This document shows, piece after piece, positions 37,301 through 49,548 of a stretch of DNA of 64,000 bases; the stretch's first letter is position 1; each line of letters begins with the position of its first letter. Origin of the DNA: Bacteroidales bacterium (GTDB taxonomy: Bacteria > Bacteroidota > Bacteroidia > Bacteroidales > Muribaculaceae); assembly GCA_014800685.1 (NCBI GenBank), contig JAAVFQ010000021.1:1-64000 (forward strand). Direction: 5' to 3'. The notes under the pieces are model-generated. The model searched no databases. It was not told the origin of the DNA and worked only from the letters and a program-made list of their open reading frames with translations. Position numbers and translations under genes: made by a program.

Positions 37301-37320
37301 TATTTTATGCACAGAAGTAA

Positions 37321-37752
37321 TTAAACGTTCTGGTTGGGGTCATAGTCACGGCGCACAACAAACTTCGTGATAACAGGAAGCTTCTGAGCAGCGAGGCGGA
37401 GAGCCTCTTTAGCCACGTCAAAGGGAACACCTTCCACTTCGATAAGGATACGTCCGGGAGTAACAGGCGCCACGAAGCCTTCGGGGTTACCTTTACCTTT
37501 ACCCATTCGCACCTCAGCGGGCTTCTTGGTGATAGGCTTGTCAGGGAAAATACGGATCCAAATCTGACCTTGACGCTGCATGTAGCGCGTAACGGCGATA
37601 CGAGCGGCTTCTATCTGGCGGCCGGTGATCCACTTAGGTTCGAGAGTCTTAATACCGAAAGAACCGAACGCGAGCTGGTTGCCACGCTGGGCCTCGCCCT
37701 TCATGCGGCCCTTTTGCGAGCGGCGATATTTTGTCTTCTTAGGCTGTAACAT
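37321..37752 (-). CDS. rplP: 50S ribosomal protein L16
   Basis: [43 protein letters not shown]. Confidence 0.98.
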   Translation of the reverse strand: MLQPKKTKYRRSQKGRMKGEAQRGNQLAFGSFGIKTLEPKWITGRQIEAARIAVTRYMQRQGQIWIRIFPDKPITKKPAEVRMGKGKGNPEGFVAPVTPGRILIEVEGVPFDVAKEALRLAAQKLPVITKFVVRRDYDPNQNV

Positions 37753-37766
37753 TTCAGAGCGAAAAA

Positions 37767-38501
37767 TTAACGGTTATTATTCTTTTTGCGGAAACCGCCG
37801 GAACGACGTTCGCCACGGGGGCGATTGTTGTCGCGCTGGCCGTGAGTGGGAGTATAGATAGGAGTAAGCTCCTTCTTGCCATAGACTTCACCACGACAAA
37901 TCCATACCTTCACGCCTACGATGCCGACCTTGGTGAGAGCCTCAACGAGAGCGTAGTCGATATCGGCACGAAGAGTGTGCAGAGGAGTACGACCCTCCTT
38001 GAACATCTCTGAGCGGGCCATTTCGGCGCCGTTGAGACGACCGCTTACCTGAATCTTAACGCCTTCAGCACCTGCACGCATAGTGTTCTGCACGGCCATC
38101 TTGACAGCACGGCGATAAGCCATCTTGCCTTCGATCTGGCGAGCCACGTTGGCAGCTACGATTTCAGCATCAAGCTCGGGACGCTTGATTTCATGAATAT
38201 TGATCTGAACGTCCTTGTCGGTGAGCTTCTTGAGCTGCTCTTTAAGAGCGTCCACATCCTTACCATTCTTACCGATGATAAGACCGGGGCGAGCGGTGCA
38301 GATGGTGACGGTCACCATTTTGAGAGTACGCTCGATAATGATACGAGAAACACTTGCCTTGGCAAGACGGGTGCGGAGATATTTACGGATTTTGTGGTCT
38401 TCGAGAAGAGTCTCACCGTACTTTTTGCCGCCGTACCAGTTTGAATCCCATCCACGGATTACGCCGAGACGGTTTGCTATAGGATTAACTTTCTGTCCCA
38501 T
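37767..38501 (-). CDS. rpsC: 30S ribosomal protein S3
   Basis: [30 protein letters not shown]. Confidence 0.98.
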   Translation of the reverse strand: MGQKVNPIANRLGVIRGWDSNWYGGKKYGETLLEDHKIRKYLRTRLAKASVSRIIIERTLKMVTVTICTARPGLIIGKNGKDVDALKEQLKKLTDKDVQINIHEIKRPELDAEIVAANVARQIEGKMAYRRAVKMAVQNTMRAGAEGVKIQVSGRLNGAEMARSEMFKEGRTPLHTLRADIDYALVEALTKVGIVGVKVWICRGEVYGKKELTPIYTPTHGQRDNNRPRGERRSGGFRKKNNNR

Positions 38502-38506
38502 CTTGA

Positions 38507-38911
38507 TTAAGCATTTTCTTTGTTAATAGTATCGACGAAAAGGGTGACATGGTTAGAACGTTTGCGGATTCTATAACCACGGCCCTGGGGCGCGGGGCGG
38601 AGACGCTTGAGCATGGGAGCGCAGTCTACGAAAACGGTAGAGACATAGAGCTCACCGGCCTCAGCCTTGCGTTCATTTTTCTGTTCCCAGTTGGCGATAG
38701 CCGAACGGAGAAGTTTTTCCACCTTAACGGCAGCTTCTTTATTAGAGAATTTGAGGATGCCGAGAGCCTTGAAGACTTCCTGACCGCGTATAAGATCCAC
38801 AACGAGTCTCATTTTTCTGGGAGACGAGGGGACATTGCGGAGTTTAGCGAAGTATTCTGACTTTCTGGCGTCTTTTATGGCGTCAGCAGCCTGTCTTTTT
38901 CTTAAACCCAT
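38507..38911 (-). CDS. rplV: 50S ribosomal protein L22
   Basis: [31 protein letters not shown]. Confidence 0.97.
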   Translation of the reverse strand: MGLRKRQAADAIKDARKSEYFAKLRNVPSSPRKMRLVVDLIRGQEVFKALGILKFSNKEAAVKVEKLLRSAIANWEQKNERKAEAGELYVSTVFVDCAPMLKRLRPAPQGRGYRIRKRSNHVTLFVDTINKENA

Positions 38912-38954
38912 TGTATTGTAGTCTTTTTAATTCTGGTGTGAAAATCGGGCCTTT

Positions 38955-39224
38955 TTATTTCTTCTTGTTGCCGGCGTGTCCGCGGAATGTGCGGGTGGGG
39001 GCAAACTCGCCAAGTTTATGACCTACCATATTCTCGGTGACATAAACGGGGATAAACTTATTACCGTTATGCACAGCGAAAGTATGACCGACAAAGTCGG
39101 GAGAGATCATAGATGCGCGAGACCATGTTTTGATTACGGCTTTTTTGCCGGATTCCTCCATGGCAGCGACTTTCTTCTCTAACTTGACGCTGATAAAGGG
39201 TCCTTTTTTAAGTGAACGACTCAT
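38955..39224 (-). CDS. rpsS: 30S ribosomal protein S19
   Basis: [19 protein letters not shown]...[19 protein letters not shown]. Confidence 0.98.
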   Translation of the reverse strand: MSRSLKKGPFISVKLEKKVAAMEESGKKAVIKTWSRASMISPDFVGHTFAVHNGNKFIPVYVTENMVGHKLGEFAPTRTFRGHAGNKKK

Positions 39225-39245
39225 AATTGTCTTAGATAATCAAAT

Positions 39246-40130
39246 TTACTTTTTCCTTCTTTCAATGATGTACTTAGAAGAGTGCTTCTTGGGTGAGCGA
39301 GTCTTGAGACCCTTAGCATAAAGGCCGGTACGAGAACGGGGATGACCACCGGACTGACGACCTTCACCACCACCCATGGGGTGATCGACAGGGTTCATAA
39401 CGACACCACGGTTGTGAGGGCGACGGCCGAGCCAGCGAGAGCGTCCGGCTTTACCTGACTGCTCAAGTGAGTGCTCGGAGTTTCCTACGACGCCGACTGT
39501 AGCGCGGCAAGTGAGAAGCACCTTGCGGGTTTCCCCGGAAGGCAATTTGATAATCGCATAGTTACCTTCGCGAGAAGTGAGCTGAGCGAAGGTACCGGCA
39601 GAGCGAGCCATAGAGGCTCCCTGACCGGGACGGAGTTCGATACAATGGATAAGGGTACCGACAGGAATTTTAGCAAGGGGGAGAGCGTTACCGACTTCGG
39701 GAGCTGCGTCCGGACCGCTCTCCACGATCTGGCCTACCTGGAGGCCGTTGGGAGCGATGATGTAAGCCTTAGAACCATCCTTGTAGTAAAGCAGAGCGAT
39801 ACGAGCGGAACGGTTAGGGTCATACTCAATGGTCTTAACGACAGCGGGCACGCCGTCGAAATTGCGCTTGAAGTCGATGAGACGCAATTTTCTCTTATGG
39901 CCGCCCCCACGATAGCGAGTGGAGAGAGCGCCCTGGGTGTTACGACCGCCGGTGGAGCGCTTGCCGACTGTAAGAGACTTTTCTGGTGTGATTTTAGAGA
40001 CTTTTATTTTAGAGCCCTCTTCAGCTTTGCCGTCGAAAGGGTTCTTAGCAGTTGAAATCTCATTCTTGAATACACCAATAATCTTGTGTCTTTGGCCCGG
40101 AGTGGTGGGCTTAAATTTTCTTACTGCCAT
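39246..40130 (-). CDS. rplB: 50S ribosomal protein L2
   Basis: [17 protein letters not shown]...[26 protein letters not shown]. Confidence 0.98.
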   Translation of the reverse strand: MAVRKFKPTTPGQRHKIIGVFKNEISTAKNPFDGKAEEGSKIKVSKITPEKSLTVGKRSTGGRNTQGALSTRYRGGGHKRKLRLIDFKRNFDGVPAVVKTIEYDPNRSARIALLYYKDGSKAYIIAPNGLQVGQIVESGPDAAPEVGNALPLAKIPVGTLIHCIELRPGQGASMARSAGTFAQLTSREGNYAIIKLPSGETRKVLLTCRATVGVVGNSEHSLEQSGKAGRSRWLGRRPHNRGVVMNPVDHPMGGGEGRQSGGHPRSRTGLYAKGLKTRSPKKHSSKYIIERRKK

Positions 40131-40136
40131 TTTGGT

Positions 40137-40427
40137 TTAGATGTTGCTGTAATAGTCAATCTTCTGTCCTTCGGCTACAGTTACGTAAGCCTTTTTGAAA
40201 GCGGGTTTCTTGCCGCGGAGCAGGCCTGATTTGGTCCAACGCTGTTTGCGTTTGCCGGCATAGTCAGCGGTGTTCACTTTCACGACGCGCACGTTGTAGA
40301 GTTTCTCTACGATGTCCTTGATCTGGAATTTGTTGGCATCGGGAGAAACGGCGAAGGTGTAGCGGTTCAACTTTTCGCTATAAGCGTTAGCCTTTTCGGT
40401 AACGATAGGTTTGATCTGAATGTCCAT
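40137..40427 (-). CDS. rplW: 50S ribosomal protein L23
   Basis: KPIVTEKANAYSEKLNRYTFAVSPDANKFQIKDIVEKLYNVRVVKVNT. Confidence 0.96.
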   Translation of the reverse strand: MDIQIKPIVTEKANAYSEKLNRYTFAVSPDANKFQIKDIVEKLYNVRVVKVNTADYAGKRKQRWTKSGLLRGKKPAFKKAYVTVAEGQKIDYYSNI

Positions 40428-40440
40428 TTCGTTTTCCGGA

Positions 40441-41073
40441 TTAAAGTTGGTTAATGATAGCTACGCTGTCTTCCGTCAGGATGATTGCGTCATTGTTAAG
40501 CACAGTAAATGCGTTAAGATCGATAGCCTGCTGCATGAGCGCGTTGGGGACATTGCGCACAGAGAGAAGGACTTTCTGATCCACTTCGGGCATAACGAGA
40601 AGGACTTTCTTGTCGGCCACCTTGAATCCCTTGGCCATGTCGATGTAAGCCTTGGTCTTGGGAGCGTCGAAAGTGAAGTTCTCCACTACGAATATAGCCT
40701 TGTCATTTACTTTAGAAGTGAGAGCTGCACGGCGCGCGATAGCTTTCATCTTCTTGTTGAGTTTAGAGCGATAGTCGCGGGGCTTGGGACCGAAGACGGT
40801 ACCACCACCGCGGAGCAGGGGTGAATTGATATCACCGCGACGTGCACCGCCGCCGCCCTTTTGGCGACCGAGTTTGCGGGTAGAACCGGAAACTTCGCTA
40901 CGCTCTTTGCTCTTGTGAGTACCCTGACGCTGATTAGCGAGATACTGCTTCACGTCGAGGTAAACGGTGTGCTCTACGTTACCTTTCTCGAGGTCGCAAG
41001 CGAAGACCTCATCGTTGAGGGTGATTTTGCGACCGGTGTCTTCACCTTTGATGTTGTAAACTGCTACTTCCAT
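40441..41073 (-). CDS. rplD: 50S ribosomal protein L4
   Basis: [37 protein letters not shown]. Confidence 0.98.
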   Translation of the reverse strand: MEVAVYNIKGEDTGRKITLNDEVFACDLEKGNVEHTVYLDVKQYLANQRQGTHKSKERSEVSGSTRKLGRQKGGGGARRGDINSPLLRGGGTVFGPKPRDYRSKLNKKMKAIARRAALTSKVNDKAIFVVENFTFDAPKTKAYIDMAKGFKVADKKVLLVMPEVDQKVLLSVRNVPNALMQQAIDLNAFTVLNNDAIILTEDSVAIINQL

Positions 41074-41690
41074 TATTTCTCGACTGAAACGATTGAACCT
41101 TTGGCTCCGGGGATAGAGCCCTTAATCATTAACAAATTGTGCTCGGGGAGAACTTTAATGACCTGGAGGTTCTGAACGGTAACACGCTCATTACCCATCT
41201 GGCCGGCCATGCGAAGACCCTTGAACACTTTAGCGGGATACGAGCAGGCACCGATAGAACCGGGGGCGCGGAGACGGTTGTGCTGACCGTGAGTCTTCTG
41301 ACCCACACCGCCGAAACCGTGACGCTTAACTACGCCCTGGAAACCTTTACCTTTGCTGGTACCAACAACATCTACGAAACCACCTTCCTGGAAGAGTTCT
41401 ACAGTGAGAGTATCTCCGAGAGCGGGGACAGTTTCGAAAGATTTGAACTCGGCCAAGTATCTCTGCGGAGTCACACCGGCTTTCTTGAAGTGACCGGCCA
41501 TAGGCTTAGTGGTGTGCTTCTCTTTCTTGTCGATGAAGCCAACCTGAACAGCCTCGTAACCGTCTTTTTCAAGGGTTTTGATCTGAGTGACTACGCAAGG
41601 ACCTACTTCGATAACAGTGCACGGAACATTCTTTCCGTCGGCACTGAAAACGGATGTCATTCCGATTTTCTTTCCTAATAATCCTGGCAT
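41073..41690 (-). CDS. rplC: 50S ribosomal protein L3
   Basis: [32 protein letters not shown]...[17 protein letters not shown]. Confidence 0.98.
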   Translation of the reverse strand: MPGLLGKKIGMTSVFSADGKNVPCTVIEVGPCVVTQIKTLEKDGYEAVQVGFIDKKEKHTTKPMAGHFKKAGVTPQRYLAEFKSFETVPALGDTLTVELFQEGGFVDVVGTSKGKGFQGVVKRHGFGGVGQKTHGQHNRLRAPGSIGACSYPAKVFKGLRMAGQMGNERVTVQNLQVIKVLPEHNLLMIKGSIPGAKGSIVSVEK

Positions 41691-41798
41691 TTCTTATTGA
41701 AATTTAAAAAGCGGGAGGGCGAACGGGGGCCGCACGCCCTCCATATTTAATTTGTTAGTTTGTTTGAATTAGAGCGGTCTTTTAAAGACCTGTGTCCT

Positions 41799-42104
41799 TT
41801 AGACTTTGATGGAAACATCAACACCGCTGGGGAGTTCGAGCTTCATCAGAGCGTCTACAGTCTTTGAAGTGGAGCTGTAGATGTCGATGAGACGCTGATA
41901 AGAAGCGAGTTCGAACTGCTCGCGAGACTTCTTGTTGACGAAGGTGGAGCGGTTAACGGTGAAAATGCGCTTATGGGTGGGCAGGGGGATGGGACCGCTG
42001 ACCACGGCGCCGGTTGATTTAACGGTCTTAACGATCTTCTCGGCGGACTTGTCGACGAGGTTGTGGTCGTAAGATTTCAGTTTTATTCTGATTTTTTGGC
42101 TCAT
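41799..42104 (-). CDS. rpsJ: 30S ribosomal protein S10
   Basis: [25 protein letters not shown]. Confidence 0.98.
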   Translation of the reverse strand: MSQKIRIKLKSYDHNLVDKSAEKIVKTVKSTGAVVSGPIPLPTHKRIFTVNRSTFVNKKSREQFELASYQRLIDIYSSTSKTVDALMKLELPSGVDVSIKV

Positions 42105-42119
42105 AACGATTGGTGATGA

Positions 42120-44243
42120 TTATTTAAGTAAATCTACACGACCTTGAACTTCGGAAAGAACGTTCTTGGCGATTGATGATGATACTTCTGCGTAGTGGCT
42201 GAAGGTCATAGTTGAAGTGGCACGACCTGAAGTGATGGTACGGAGCGCAGTCACGTAACCGAACATTTCAGCGAGGGGAGCCTTAGCCTTCACGATGCGG
42301 GCACCTGAACGGCTGGTCTCCATACCTTCTACCTGACCGCGGCGCTTGTTAAGGTCGCCGATTACGTCACCCATAGACTCTTCAGGAGTTACGACCTCTA
42401 TCTTCATGATAGGCTCAAGGAGGACGGGGCCTGCCTTTTCAGAACCCTTCTTGAACGCCTGGATAGCGCAGAGCTCGAATGAGAGCTGGTCAGAGTCGAC
42501 GGGGTGGAAGCTACCATCGAGAAGAGTTACTTTAAGACGCTCAACGGGATAGCCAGCGAGCACGCCATTCTTCATAGCGGTCTGGAAGCCCTTCTGAACA
42601 GAGGGGATATATTCTTTGGGGACGTTACCACCCTTAACCTCGTCGATAAACTGGAGTGTGCCGTCGAAATCCTCATCAGCGGGCTCGATGCGGACAATGA
42701 TGTCAGCGAACTTACCACGACCACCGGTCTGCTTCTTGAAGACTTCACGAAGCTCTACGGGCTGAGTGATAGCCTCCTTGTAAGTAACCTGAGGACGACC
42801 CTGATTACACTCTACCTTAAACTCACGACGGAGACGGTCGATGATGATGTCGAGGTGAAGCTCACCCATACCGGAGATAACGGTCTGGCCGGTCTCTTCG
42901 TTGGTTTCCACACGGAAAGTGGGGTCTTCTTCAGCAAGTTTCTGAAGGCCGACGCCGAGCTTATCGAGGTCTTTCTGAGTTTTGGGTTCAACAGCGATAC
43001 CGATAACGGGATCGGGGAATTCCATAGACTCGAGCACGATGGGAGCATCCTCAGCACAGAGGGTGTCGCCGGTGCGAATGTCCTTGAAGCCCACACCGGC
43101 ACCGATATCTCCACAGCCGATGAATTCTTTAGGATTCTGCTTATTTGAGTGCATCTGGAAGAGGCGAGAGATACGCTCTTTCTTTCCGGAGCGGCTGTTG
43201 AGCACATAGCTTCCGGCAGCCACATCGCCGGAATAAACGCGGAAGAAGCAGAGACGGCCTACATAGGGGTCAGTAGCAATCTTGAATGCGAGGGCACACA
43301 TGGGAGCGTCGCTGCTGGGTTCGCGGGTGAGGATAGTATCGGGATCACCGACAGCGTGACCTTCCACGGCACCTGCATCCTCAGGAGAGGGGAGGTAAGC
43401 GCAGACAGCGTCAAGCAGAGTCTGAACACCCTTATTTTTGAAAGAAGAGCCGCAGATCATGGGGTTGATCTCCATGGCGAGAGTAGCTGTACGGATAGCC
43501 TTACGGATCTCCTCTTCAGTGATAGTAGCGGGATCATCGAAATACTTAGCCATGAGGTCTTCGTCGAATTCGGCGATAGTCTCAAGCATTTTGTCGCGCC
43601 ACTCCTCAGCCTCCTCTACGAGGTTAGCGGGAATTTCTTCAACAGTATATTCAGCACCCATAGTCTCATCATGCCAGAAGATAGCCTTCATGGTGATAAG
43701 GTCTACGACACCCTTGAAAGTTTCCTCAGCGCCGATAGGTATCTGAATGGGGAGGGGGTTGGCACCGAGCACTTCGCGCACCTGGCGAACCACCTCAAAG
43801 AAGTTAGCACCGGAGCGGTCCATCTTATTGACGTAACCGATACGGGGCACGTTATATTTGTCAGCCTGACGCCAAACGGTCTCAGACTGAGGCTCTACGC
43901 CGCCGACGGCGCAGAATGTAGCGACAGCGCCATCAAGGACGCGGAGCGAGCGCTCCACTTCGACAGTAAAGTCGACGTGTCCCGGGGTGTCGATAAGGTT
44001 CATTTTATACTTCTTGCCGTCATAGTTCCAAAAAGTGGTGGTAGCGGCAGAGGTAATAGTGATACCACGCTCCTGCTCCTGCTCCATCCAGTCCATGGTG
44101 GCAGCGCCATCATGCACCTCACCGATTTTGTGAGTCAGACCGGTGTAGAAGAGGATACGCTCGGAAGTAGTGGTCTTACCGGCATCGATGTGAGCCATGA
44201 TACCGATATTGCGAGTAAGTTTAAGATCGTCGTGTTTAGCCAT
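42120..44243 (-). CDS. fusA: Elongation factor G
   Basis: [55 protein letters not shown]. Confidence 0.98.
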   Translation of the reverse strand: MAKHDDLKLTRNIGIMAHIDAGKTTTSERILFYTGLTHKIGEVHDGAATMDWMEQEQERGITITSAATTTFWNYDGKKYKMNLIDTPGHVDFTVEVERSLRVLDGAVATFCAVGGVEPQSETVWRQADKYNVPRIGYVNKMDRSGANFFEVVRQVREVLGANPLPIQIPIGAEETFKGVVDLITMKAIFWHDETMGAEYTVEEIPANLVEEAEEWRDKMLETIAEFDEDLMAKYFDDPATITEEEIRKAIRTATLAMEINPMICGSSFKNKGVQTLLDAVCAYLPSPEDAGAVEGHAVGDPDTILTREPSSDAPMCALAFKIATDPYVGRLCFFRVYSGDVAAGSYVLNSRSGKKERISRLFQMHSNKQNPKEFIGCGDIGAGVGFKDIRTGDTLCAEDAPIVLESMEFPDPVIGIAVEPKTQKDLDKLGVGLQKLAEEDPTFRVETNEETGQTVISGMGELHLDIIIDRLRREFKVECNQGRPQVTYKEAITQPVELREVFKKQTGGRGKFADIIVRIEPADEDFDGTLQFIDEVKGGNVPKEYIPSVQKGFQTAMKNGVLAGYPVERLKVTLLDGSFHPVDSDQLSFELCAIQAFKKGSEKAGPVLLEPIMKIEVVTPEESMGDVIGDLNKRRGQVEGMETSRSGARIVKAKAPLAEMFGYVTALRTITSGRATSTMTFSHYAEVSSSIAKNVLSEVQGRVDLLK

Positions 44244-44256
44244 TTCTCAAGAGTCC

Positions 44257-44733
44257 TTAAAATCTGAAGTGAGCGAAAGCGCGGTTAGCCTCGGCCATGC
44301 GGTGCATATCCTCTTTACGTTTGAAAGCACCACCCTGGTCGTTGTAGGCGTCGACGATTTCAGCTGCGAGTTTGTCAGCCATAGTCTTTCCGCCGCGCTT
44401 GCGAGCGAAGATGATAAGATTTTTCATGGAAATAGATTCCTTGCGGTCAGCACGAATCTCGGTGGGCACCTGGAAAGTGGCGCCACCCACACGGCGAGAC
44501 TTCACCTCCACCTGGGGAGTAACGTTCTCGAGCGCCTTTTTCCAGATTTCGAGAGCGGTTTTCTCCTCGTTGGGGAGTTTGTTTTTTACAGTCTCAAGAG
44601 CCGAATAGAAGATAGTGTAGGCGGTATTCTTTTTACCGTCATACATCAGGTGATTTACGAATTTAGTCACTCTGACGTCATGAAAAACAGGATCCGGAAG
44701 GATCACCCTTTTCTTAGGCTTTGCTTTTCTCAT
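44257..44733 (-). CDS. rpsG: 30S ribosomal protein S7
   Basis: [35 protein letters not shown]; internal ATG at 44733. Confidence 0.97.
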   Translation of the reverse strand: MRKAKPKKRVILPDPVFHDVRVTKFVNHLMYDGKKNTAYTIFYSALETVKNKLPNEEKTALEIWKKALENVTPQVEVKSRRVGGATFQVPTEIRADRKESISMKNLIIFARKRGGKTMADKLAAEIVDAYNDQGGAFKRKEDMHRMAEANRAFAHFRF

Positions 44734-44935
44734 TTGAGTTAGTTTAACGTTTTTGTTTTGGCTGCTTCTGGAATCTTCAACCTCTGCGTGGCGCTGAGAA
44801 AGAGCGCGGGAGCGCGGAAGTTTACTCAACCATTGTGTCGGCGGGAGTCAGACTCCACGACATCTTTAGCAATCAGAAAATCAAAAACTTAGTTGATGAT
44901 TTCAGGGGCGAGCCCCATTGTAAGAAAAAGATTTG

Positions 44936-45319
44936 TTACTTTTTAGCCGCTTTAGGACGTTTTGCACCATATTTGGAGCGACGCTGAGTGCGACCCTGCA
45001 CGCCTGCGGTGTCAAGTGTACCGCGAACGATGTGGTAGCGCACACCGGGGAGGTCTTTTACACGACCGCCGCGCACCATAACGATAGAGTGCTCCTGAAG
45101 GTTGTGACCCTCACCGGGGATATAGGAGTTGACCTCCTTACCATTGGTAAGTCTCACACGAGCCACCTTACGCATAGCCGAGTTAGGCTTTTTGGGGGTG
45201 GTGGTATACACTCTGACACAAACGCCACGACGCTGGGGGCAGGAATCAAGAGCAGGAGATTTGCTCTTTTCCTTGAGAGCGACGCGTCCTTTTCTTACTA
45301 ATTGCTGAATAGTAGGCAT
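44936..45319 (-). CDS. rpsL: 30S ribosomal protein S12
   Basis: [57 protein letters not shown]. Confidence 0.98.
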   Translation of the reverse strand: MPTIQQLVRKGRVALKEKSKSPALDSCPQRRGVCVRVYTTTPKKPNSAMRKVARVRLTNGKEVNSYIPGEGHNLQEHSIVMVRGGRVKDLPGVRYHIVRGTLDTAGVQGRTQRRSKYGAKRPKAAKK

Positions 45320-45532
45320 TCTTAGTACTTGTTTTTATTTATTTGTGTATGTAAGTTCTTTTCAAGCCGTCAATTTCCGAAACACTCGTCCCCAAAGGAC
45401 ACTCCGGGAGGGAAACCGACATATTTCCAGAGCCAAAATAAAGCTTTAAGCACGCCGAAAAGCAACACCTAAGCGTCTATCAGACAGACACATAGGGGTA
45501 CTTTTCGCCTTACTTTTGCTTTTAAGGCAGTG

Positions 45533-45563
45533 CAAAGTTACTATTTTTTAGGCTGTTATGCAA
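45533..45563 (-). promoter_or_regulatory. Promoter of the str operon (rpsL-rpsG-fusA...)
   Basis: Minus strand TTGC (45563-45560) -19 bp- TAACTTTG (45540-45533). Confidence 0.65.
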
Positions 45564-45659
45564 ATTTTTCCGCATTTTTTTGACATCAGACCGCGAGAAT
45601 TGAGCTTGCGGATGCTCATCCTATCATTATAAACACCTAATCTCAGTAGTAATTTTTTC

Positions 45660-46862
45660 TTATTTGTAGGAGGAGGCTATTTCAAAGATTCGCTCATAGA
45701 TACGTTTGTCGAGGTCGGTGAGGGTTATATCCCGCCTTGACATCACACGTTCCGCTATCTGATAGAACTTCTTAAGGGGCACATCCTTCATGCCGGCCAC
45801 GGGAGAGCCCTCCAGAAAACTTGGAATGAACGTGCGGGGAAATCCCGCCCCATGAATATTGACCCCTACTCCGAGAACAGTCGCGGTGTTAAACATACAA
45901 TTAATTCCGGCCTTAGAGTGGTCGGCCATGATGAGTCCGCAGAATTGCAAATCTGTTCTCATGAAGGAGTGCGTGGGATAATTCCATACACGCACCTTGG
46001 AATAGTCATTTTTGAGATTTGAAGCATTCACGCCTGCACCTATATTACACCACTCCCCTATCACGGCGTTTCCAAGATATCCATCATGCGCCTTATTGGA
46101 ATATGCGAAGAGAACGACATTATCCACTTCGCCACCCACTTTACAGTAGGGACCGAACGTGGAAGCGCCATACACCTTTGCGCCCATCCTCACCTTAGCG
46201 TTATCGCAGACCGCAAGGGGGCCACGCAAGGCTGCGCCCTCCATCACTACGGCGTCACGCCCGATATATACCGGGCCACCGGTGACATTTATGCTACAAC
46301 CGAGAAGAACGGAACCCTCTTCGATAAAAAGCGAGGGGGTGCCATCCTCAAGAAGAGGATCACCAATAAGCGTACAGTGGGGAGGGAGGGGCTGCGATTC
46401 CCGCCCGGCGACCAGACGGACATAGTCGTCACAAATAGCCTCGCCATTCATCAGGAAAACATCAAAGGGGAAACGCACAGCCTTCACATCGCCGCCATAT
46501 TCAATTTCTGAAAATTCCCCTTTTTCGAAATCCTGACGCGCCCCACGCGCAGCAATGACTCTACCCTCCTTCACCAATGCCTGTCCATGACCGAGGCCGG
46601 ACACAGCCTCTACCAGTGAGGGAGTGGGGAGCACGGCGCCCTCCACGAAGATGGAATCGTCATCATACAGAGGGGCAAACTTTTCTCTGAGATACTCTAC
46701 GGGCAATGCCGAATAGCAGCCCGGCATCATCGCTTCCCACTTTTCGCGGATAGTCACTATGCCTACCCGGAAATCGGATACGGGACGAGTGAAAGAGAGT
46801 GGCAGGAGATTATTGTGAGTATCCTCGGCGTCGAAGAGGATGACATTGATGTGCTTGGCCAT
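45660..46862 (-). CDS. GlmU-like putative sugar nucleotidyltransferase
   Basis: MAKHINVILFDAEDTHNNLLPLSFTRPVSDFRVGIVTIREKWE...; left-handed beta-helix C-terminus. Confidence 0.8.
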   Translation of the reverse strand: MAKHINVILFDAEDTHNNLLPLSFTRPVSDFRVGIVTIREKWEAMMPGCYSALPVEYLREKFAPLYDDDSIFVEGAVLPTPSLVEAVSGLGHGQALVKEGRVIAARGARQDFEKGEFSEIEYGGDVKAVRFPFDVFLMNGEAICDDYVRLVAGRESQPLPPHCTLIGDPLLEDGTPSLFIEEGSVLLGCSINVTGGPVYIGRDAVVMEGAALRGPLAVCDNAKVRMGAKVYGASTFGPYCKVGGEVDNVVLFAYSNKAHDGYLGNAVIGEWCNIGAGVNASNLKNDYSKVRVWNYPTHSFMRTDLQFCGLIMADHSKAGINCMFNTATVLGVGVNIHGAGFPRTFIPSFLEGSPVAGMKDVPLKKFYQIAERVMSRRDITLTDLDKRIYERIFEIASSYK

Positions 46863-47093
46863 GACAAAAAAAATGGTTGGGAGAGGAGCAAACATTGCTC
46901 ACTTTTATAAAAACAGTGCAAAATTAATCAAATTCAGCCATAGCTGCAAACGATAAAATCGAAAAAAGGCATACGAGGCGCAAAAAAGAATAAGACAGGG
47001 ATGGCAGGATTGGAAATTTTTTGTTAATTTTGTGCGAAGAGAAGGAGAGAAACACTCCTTAACCCATGCAAACAACAAATCAACAATACAAAC

Positions 47094-48887
47094 ATGAAAA
47101 AGAATTTCGACTACTTAACGGAGCTCCGTAAGGTAATGAAAGATAAAGGGATCGATGCCTGCATCATCACCGGCACCGACCCTCACCAGAGCGAAATCCC
47201 CGCACACCACTGGCGCGGACGCGAATGGCTCACCGGGTTTGAGTCCGGCAACGGCACGAATGGCACCGCCGTCATCCTTCAGGACGAGGCTTACTGCTGG
47301 ACCGATTCCCGCTATTTCATCCAAGCCGAAGAACAGCTCAAAGACACCGGTTTCAAGATGATGAAAGAGGATGGGCCGGAGGCAGTCAACCTCATCGACT
47401 GGGTGACCGAGCACCTCAATGCCGGCCAGACAGTCGGCATTGACGGCATGACCTTCTCCATCTCGCTGGCCCAGCGTCTGGAGCAGGAGCTCAACGACAA
47501 CGGCATCAAGCTTGACGACAATTTCCCCCAGTTTGACTATATCTATAAGGAGCGCCCCTCACGCCCCATGAACAAGCTCTTCGTGCACGATGAAGAGATA
47601 GCCGGCGAAAGCGTAGACAGCAAAGTGAGCCGCGTGCTCGCCGAGGTGAAGAGCGAGCTCGCCAACGCCGTCATGCTCTCGGCTCTTGACGATATAGCAT
47701 GGGTGACAAACGTGCGCACGGCCAACGACATCAGCTTCTCACCCGTCTTTGTTTCCTACCTCTATCTCTCAGACTCACAGCGAGTACTCTTCGTAGACCC
47801 GGAAAAGATGACCGCTGAAGTGGCAGCCCACCTAAAGAAATACAACATCGAGATACGCCCCTATATGAGCGTTCTTGACTTTGTGGCAGAGCTTCCCAAA
47901 GAGACCAGACTACTCATGGATCCGGCCAAAACGTCACGCGGGATGTACGACAAATTAGGATGCACACCCGTCTTCGGCGGCAGCGGCATAGCCAAGCTCA
48001 AGAGCCTGAAGAACGCCACTCAGCTCAAAAACTGGGAGACAGCCATGGAAAAGGATGGCGTGGCTCTCACCCGCTTCTTCATGATGGTAGAGAAAGAGTA
48101 TCCTACCGGCAAGCTCACCGAAGTAGAACTCGGCAAACGACTCCGCGCCTTCCGCCTGGCCGACCCGAGCTGCGTCGATGAGAGCTTCGCTCCTATCCTG
48201 GGATGGAACGCTCACGGCGCAATCGTGCACTATGAAGCCACAGAAGAGACAGATGTCACCATCGAAGGCAACGGCCTGCTCCTCGTAGACTCAGGCGGCC
48301 AGTACACATACGGCACCACAGACATCACGCGCACCGTTGCCCTCGGGGAGCCCACGGCAGAAGAGAAACATGACTTCACCCTCGTCATGAAAGGCCACAT
48401 CGCACTCGCAAAAGCCGTCTTCCCCGAAGGCACCACCGGCCACCAGCTTGACGTTCTGGCCCGCCAGTTTCTTTGGGCCGAAGGGAAAGCCTATTATCAC
48501 GGCACAGGCCACGGCGTAGGATTCTTCATCAACTGCCACGAAGGCCCGCAGAGCATCCGACTAAATGCCAATCCCACCCCCCTTGAACCCGGAATGGTAT
48601 GCAGCGACGAGCCCGGCATTTATTATGAAGGTCGCTTTGGCATCCGCTGCGAGAACCTCATCATCACCGAGCCTGCCCTGCAGACAGAATTCGGCCGATT
48701 CTTCCACTTCAAGAATCTGACCCTCTTCCCCTTCGATCTGAAACTCTTCGAGACCGCCATCATGACAGATGATGAAATCAGCTGGCTCAACAACTATCAC
48801 GAGGAAGTGCGCAACCGCCTCACCCCCCTCCTGACCCCCGAAGAGCAGGAATGGCTTAAAGAGAAAACCCGTCCTCTCTCAAGATAA
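47094..48887 (+). CDS. Aminopeptidase P family (Xaa-Pro aminopeptidase)
   Basis: LLVDSGGQYTYGTTDITRTVALGEPTAEEKHDFTLVMKGHIAL...YYHGTGHGVGFFINCHEGPQ...GMVCSDEPGIYYEGRFGIRCENL. Confidence 0.95.
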   Translation: MKKNFDYLTELRKVMKDKGIDACIITGTDPHQSEIPAHHWRGREWLTGFESGNGTNGTAVILQDEAYCWTDSRYFIQAEEQLKDTGFKMMKEDGPEAVNLIDWVTEHLNAGQTVGIDGMTFSISLAQRLEQELNDNGIKLDDNFPQFDYIYKERPSRPMNKLFVHDEEIAGESVDSKVSRVLAEVKSELANAVMLSALDDIAWVTNVRTANDISFSPVFVSYLYLSDSQRVLFVDPEKMTAEVAAHLKKYNIEIRPYMSVLDFVAELPKETRLLMDPAKTSRGMYDKLGCTPVFGGSGIAKLKSLKNATQLKNWETAMEKDGVALTRFFMMVEKEYPTGKLTEVELGKRLRAFRLADPSCVDESFAPILGWNAHGAIVHYEATEETDVTIEGNGLLLVDSGGQYTYGTTDITRTVALGEPTAEEKHDFTLVMKGHIALAKAVFPEGTTGHQLDVLARQFLWAEGKAYYHGTGHGVGFFINCHEGPQSIRLNANPTPLEPGMVCSDEPGIYYEGRFGIRCENLIITEPALQTEFGRFFHFKNLTLFPFDLKLFETAIMTDDEISWLNNYHEEVRNRLTPLLTPEEQEWLKEKTRPLSR

Positions 48888-48897
48888 GCAGTAAGAC

Positions 48898-48940
48898 GTA
48901 AGCAAGTGAGAATCCCACAGAGGCCTTCTCACTTGCTTAC
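48898..48940 (+). terminator. Hairpin terminator after aminopeptidase P
   Basis: GTAAGCAAGTGAGAA...TTCTCACTTGCTTAC, 15-bp perfect stem. Confidence 0.7.
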
Positions 48941-48968
48941 CTTCATTTCACACAATATAAAATAAGAA

Positions 48969-49511
48969 ATGGCAGTAGTAAGACCTTTACTTGGGTTCAC
49001 CCCCAAAATCGGAAAGAATTGCTTCCTCGCAGAGACAGCGGTAGTGGTAGGAGACGTAGTTATGGGAGACGACTGCAGCGTATGGTATAATGCAGTACTA
49101 CGCGGCGACGTCAACAGCATACGCATCGGCAATCGCGTCAACATCCAGGACGGCAGCGTGCTTCACACCTTATATAAGAAATCCACAATAGAAATAGGCA
49201 ACGACGTCTCCATCGGCCACAACGTGGTCATACACGGGGCCAAAATCCGGGACTATGCCCTGATCGGCATGGGCTCGATAGTAATGGATGATGCCGAAGT
49301 GGGCGAAGGCGCACTGGTAGCAGCAGGCTCAGTGGTGTTAAGCCGCACGAAGATAGGTGCACACGAAATGTGGGCCGGCGCACCGGCAAAATTCGTGAAG
49401 ATGGTAGAGCCGGAAAAGGCCAAAGAGATGAACATCAAGATAGCCAAAAACTATCTCATGTACTCCAAATGGTACGATTTCGGACACGAGCCGGAAGAGG
49501 GCGAGCGCTAA
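48969..49511 (+). CDS. Gamma carbonic anhydrase family protein
   Basis: VVVGDVVMGDDCSVWYNAVLRGDVNSIRIGNRVNIQDGSVLH...IGHNVVIHGAKI. Confidence 0.93.
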   Translation: MAVVRPLLGFTPKIGKNCFLAETAVVVGDVVMGDDCSVWYNAVLRGDVNSIRIGNRVNIQDGSVLHTLYKKSTIEIGNDVSIGHNVVIHGAKIRDYALIGMGSIVMDDAEVGEGALVAAGSVVLSRTKIGAHEMWAGAPAKFVKMVEPEKAKEMNIKIAKNYLMYSKWYDFGHEPEEGER

Positions 49512-49548
49512 AAAATGCAGAATTTTTGTTAAAAACGACGCGAAAATT

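Noticed and set aside
43149-44267. 372-aa plus-strand ORF
   Set aside because: Antisense shadow of fusA; codon structure is explained by the EF-G gene on the minus strand.
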